NCBI GenBank assembly: GCA_016866675.1
Contig: VGLO01000037.1
Location: forward strand, 1 to 6,587
DNA length: 6,587 nt
From: Candidatus Staskawiczbacteria bacterium
GTDB lineage: Bacteria; Patescibacteriota; Minisyncoccia; Minisyncoccales; Staskawiczbacteraceae
Reading direction: 5' to 3'
Of the stretch, positions 5,676-6,587 are shown in pieces (positions within the stretch are counted from its first letter, which is position 1; every line of letters starts with the position of its first letter). The notes beneath the pieces are model-generated. The model was not told the DNA's origin. It saw only the letters and a program-made list of their open reading frames with translations, and made no database searches. The position numbers and the translations under genes were made by a program.

Positions 5676-5737
5676 GGTTTTTTAAGATTTGAAAAATTAA
5701 TAAAATCGTAATTCAACCTCCCTGTTTCAATTAAGCC

Positions 5738-5767
5738 ATAATACTCTATAAGATATTCACTTGTCAA
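5738..5767 (-). promoter_or_regulatory. Promoter of the lexA-like operon
   Basis: Perfect -35 TTGACA (5767-5762), 18-base spacer, -10 TATTAT (5743-5738, five of six). Transcription should begin near 5731, giving a leader of about 55 bases that contains AGGGAGG but no nearby ATG. Confidence 0.65.
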
Positions 5768-5776
5768 CTATTGACA
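5762..5776. promoter_or_regulatory. Perfect 6-3-6 dyad spanning both divergent -35 boxes (candidate operator)
   Basis: TGTCAA-CTA-TTGACA is a perfect inverted repeat. Its arms are the two -35 boxes of the divergent promoters, so polymerase cannot sit on both at once and a dimer bound here would silence both genes. The size and symmetry suit a LexA-type dimer; it is near in form to the E. coli CTGT-N8-ACAG box but one base longer. A further inverted pair, CTCTATA (5744-5750) and TATAGAG (5783-5789), flanks it. That LexA binds here is inference. Confidence 0.5.
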
Positions 5777-5798
5777 CCATCGTATAGAGCTTTATAAT
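5771..5798 (+). promoter_or_regulatory. Consensus promoter of the divergent 116-residue gene
   Basis: Perfect TTGACA (5771-5776), 16-base spacer, perfect TATAAT (5793-5798). The ATG starts eight bases after the -10, so the mRNA should be leaderless or nearly so. This is the strongest promoter in the window, as expected for one that is held off by a repressor. Confidence 0.75.
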
Positions 5799-5806
5799 GG
5801 CTAAAT

Positions 5807-6157
5807 ATGGAAAAAGAATCAAAATATTGTGATATATTGCTTACCGATATTCAACTTCACACGATAAAGCCGACTAATCCCCCATCGTTAGCGCGGGTAA
5901 TTGCTAAATTTTTGCGCAACGGTTTGCCGGGTAGGATTTATTCAACGTTTTTTCAAGTACAGAAAGACAATAAAGAAAATCCGTTGCGATTGAGCATACC
6001 ATTAACTAAAGAATGGGAAGATAAAGTTACAGAGTTAGAAAAGGCTGGCAAGAAAATTAGATTTATTATTCCGGGAGGCGGCATTCCCATTTACGCGGGC
6101 AAAGATATGATCGAGTTCATGAAAGCAAAAAAGAATCGAATTCTAAAAAGGATATAG
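5807..6157 (+). CDS. Hypothetical protein, 116 residues, divergent from the lexA-like gene
   Basis: I do not recognise this protein. It is soluble and alpha/beta in pattern: a strand CDILLTDIQLH (8-18), a proline-rich turn TIKPTNPPSLARVIAKFL, a conserved-looking NGLPGRIYSTFFQVQ strand, then NPLRLSIPLTKEWEDKVTEL with a helix, a strand KKIRFIIPGGGIPIYAGKD with a glycine-rich turn at 90-92, and a basic C-terminal helix. The PGGGIPIYAG segment could be a ligand or phosphate-binding loop, but this is not established. The start is fixed by the adjacent consensus promoter. It shares a regulatory region with the LexA-like repressor and is therefore a likely member of its regulon. It is followed by a structured region with a strong terminator, which may serve this gene. 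Confidence 0.75.
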   Translation: MEKESKYCDILLTDIQLHTIKPTNPPSLARVIAKFLRNGLPGRIYSTFFQVQKDNKENPLRLSIPLTKEWEDKVTELEKAGKKIRFIIPGGGIPIYAGKDMIEFMKAKKNRILKRI

Positions 6158-6180
6158 CACATCACAACTTAACATTATTC

Positions 6181-6322
6181 GCAGAGGATACCGTTTATTT
6201 TAGCGCAAGCTAATAGAAGGTATGGTTCTTAACGGAATCATGCCAGTGAGTCTTTGGCTCGACAGTGCCCTTCGCAAAGTAGCTTAATATTCTTAGGCTC
6301 ATTTGTGAAGGGCATTTTTTTT
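6181..6322 (+). ncRNA. Candidate structured RNA / attenuator (unassigned family)
   Basis: Successive hairpins lie in this non-coding gap: TTAGC-GCAA-GCTAA with a GNRA tetraloop (6200-6213); GGTATGGTTC with GAATCATGCC, ten pairs including two G-U, loop TTAACG (6219-6244); GAGTC-TTT-GGCTC (6248-6260); and the terminator at 6266-6322. ATACC (6188-6192) could instead pair with GGTAT (6219-6223), a possible alternative fold. This density of structure is more than a simple 3' end needs. It could be a small RNA, the 3' end of the 116-residue mRNA, or a leader that attenuates the ParB-like gene 124 bases on. I recognised no riboswitch or housekeeping RNA. Its promoter is not visible, so read-through from 5798 is possible. 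Confidence 0.45.
6266..6322 (+). terminator. Very strong intrinsic terminator
   Basis: TGCCCTTCGCAAA (6266-6278) pairs with TTTGTGAAGGGCA (6302-6314), 13 bp with one G-U. A 2x2 internal loop and a further 7-bp stem (AGCTTAA / TTAGGCT) extend it, and eight T residues follow directly. Confidence 0.9.
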
Positions 6323-6401
6323 GGAAGTAAACCGGTCGACTATCTTCTGTGTAGCTAAAGAAGAATTATTAAAAGCGTAATAAAAATTAATCAAGTATCA
6401 A

Positions 6402-6426
6402 AGACAGTAGTTCTAAATTACTGTCT
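6402..6426 (+). other. Perfect hairpin in the leader of the ParB-like gene
   Basis: AGACAGTA (6402-6409) and TACTGTCT (6419-6426) form an 8-bp perfect stem with a 9-base loop, 20 bases before the ATG at 6446. There is no T-run after it, so it is not a terminator. It may be an operator dyad or a translational control hairpin. Confidence 0.5.
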
Positions 6427-6445
6427 GCGTACAAGATTAAATAAA

Positions 6446-6587
6446 ATGAAAGCAAAATTTGAAACAAGGATTCTTAAGATAGACGAGATAAAAGCTCATC
6501 CCAAGAATCCAAAAAAACATGATGAAGAGCTATTAGATCAAAGCATTCAAGAATTCAAATATGTTTCTCCGATAGTGGTTGACGAGA
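6446..6587 (+). CDS. ParB/Srx-like N-terminal domain protein, partial (likely DNA methyltransferase fusion)
   Basis: The first 47 residues include ILKIDEIKAHPKNPKKHDEE, LLDQSIQEFKYVSPIVVDE. The pattern I..HPKNP+.H....L..SI.EF....PIVVD is that of the ParB/sulfiredoxin-like domain (HPKNPRKH...QI..SI.EFGFV.PILVDE). In bacteria and phages this domain is often fused to an N4/N6 adenine or cytosine DNA methyltransferase, or forms a stand-alone partition/nuclease-like protein. Only the N-terminus is in the window, so which applies cannot be told. The ATG is the obvious start; the leader is AT-rich without a clear Shine-Dalgarno and I saw no convincing promoter after the terminator at 6322. Confidence 0.75.
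   Translation, partial: MKAKFETRILKIDEIKAHPKNPKKHDEELLDQSIQEFKYVSPIVVDE

Noticed and set aside
5676..5723. Leader peptide after the AGGGAGG upstream of the lexA-like gene
   Set aside because: The only nearby start is a TTG with no spacing from the Shine-Dalgarno, and the 22-codon frame has no visible function.
6229..6238. ACGG loop recalling the guanidine-II (mini-ykkC) riboswitch
   Set aside because: That class needs two hairpins with such loops and a short linker; only one is present and the loop is larger.
1..6587. UGA recoding (code 25) as in Gracilibacteria and SR1
   Set aside because: TGA ends the 167-residue and the 197-residue genes at sensible positions, and no in-frame TGA occurs inside a supported gene.

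Overview
The window is AT-rich bacterial DNA on the standard code (TAA, TAG and TGA all end genes). It looks like a Patescibacteria/CPR genome, probably Parcubacteria-like. The reasons are small prepilins of the GFTLIE type with the N-terminal style common in that group, thrombospondin-type-3 calcium repeats, several short membrane proteins without known function, a LexA-like S24 repressor with a short winged helix, and weak or absent Shine-Dalgarno sites at most genes. The taxonomic call is inference from protein style, not from a marker gene.

Layout. Bases 2-526 (minus) hold the broken end of a secreted protein with thrombospondin type 3 repeats. At about 515-530 this meets, head to head, the broken 5' end of a type IV prepilin gene (plus). 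A PilX-like minor pilin and an intact prepilin (1445-1924) follow. Both genes at the junction lack their 5' ends, which points to a rearrangement or an assembly join. From 1927 to 3217 three small minus-strand genes follow: a 3-TM membrane protein, an unrecognised soluble protein with a strong promoter, Shine-Dalgarno site and terminator, and a 2-TM protein whose promoter predicts a leaderless mRNA. Bases 3218-3602 carry no protein gene. They hold that promoter, a 15-bp terminator stem, about 200 bases of structured sequence that looks like an RNA gene on the minus strand, and three copies of a 10-mer resembling operator sites.

The most interesting block is 3603-6157. A minus-strand operon encodes a LexA-like self-cleaving repressor, a four-helix membrane protein and a free-standing ComEC-type metallo-beta-lactamase hydrolase. 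The first junction is stop-C-ATG and the second is an ATGA overlap. Upstream, a divergent 116-residue gene of unknown function shares the promoter region. The two TTGACA -35 boxes lie back to back, three bases apart, and form a perfect 6-3-6 dyad. This suggests a damage-responsive or otherwise proteolysis-induced module with four members. It could be a defence, DNA-processing or dormancy system, but no function is shown by the sequence.

Bases 6158-6445 hold a second structured RNA region ending in a very strong intrinsic terminator, then a hairpin. The last gene starts at 6446 and runs off the window. Its first 47 residues match the ParB/sulfiredoxin-like N-terminal domain often fused to DNA methyltransferases.
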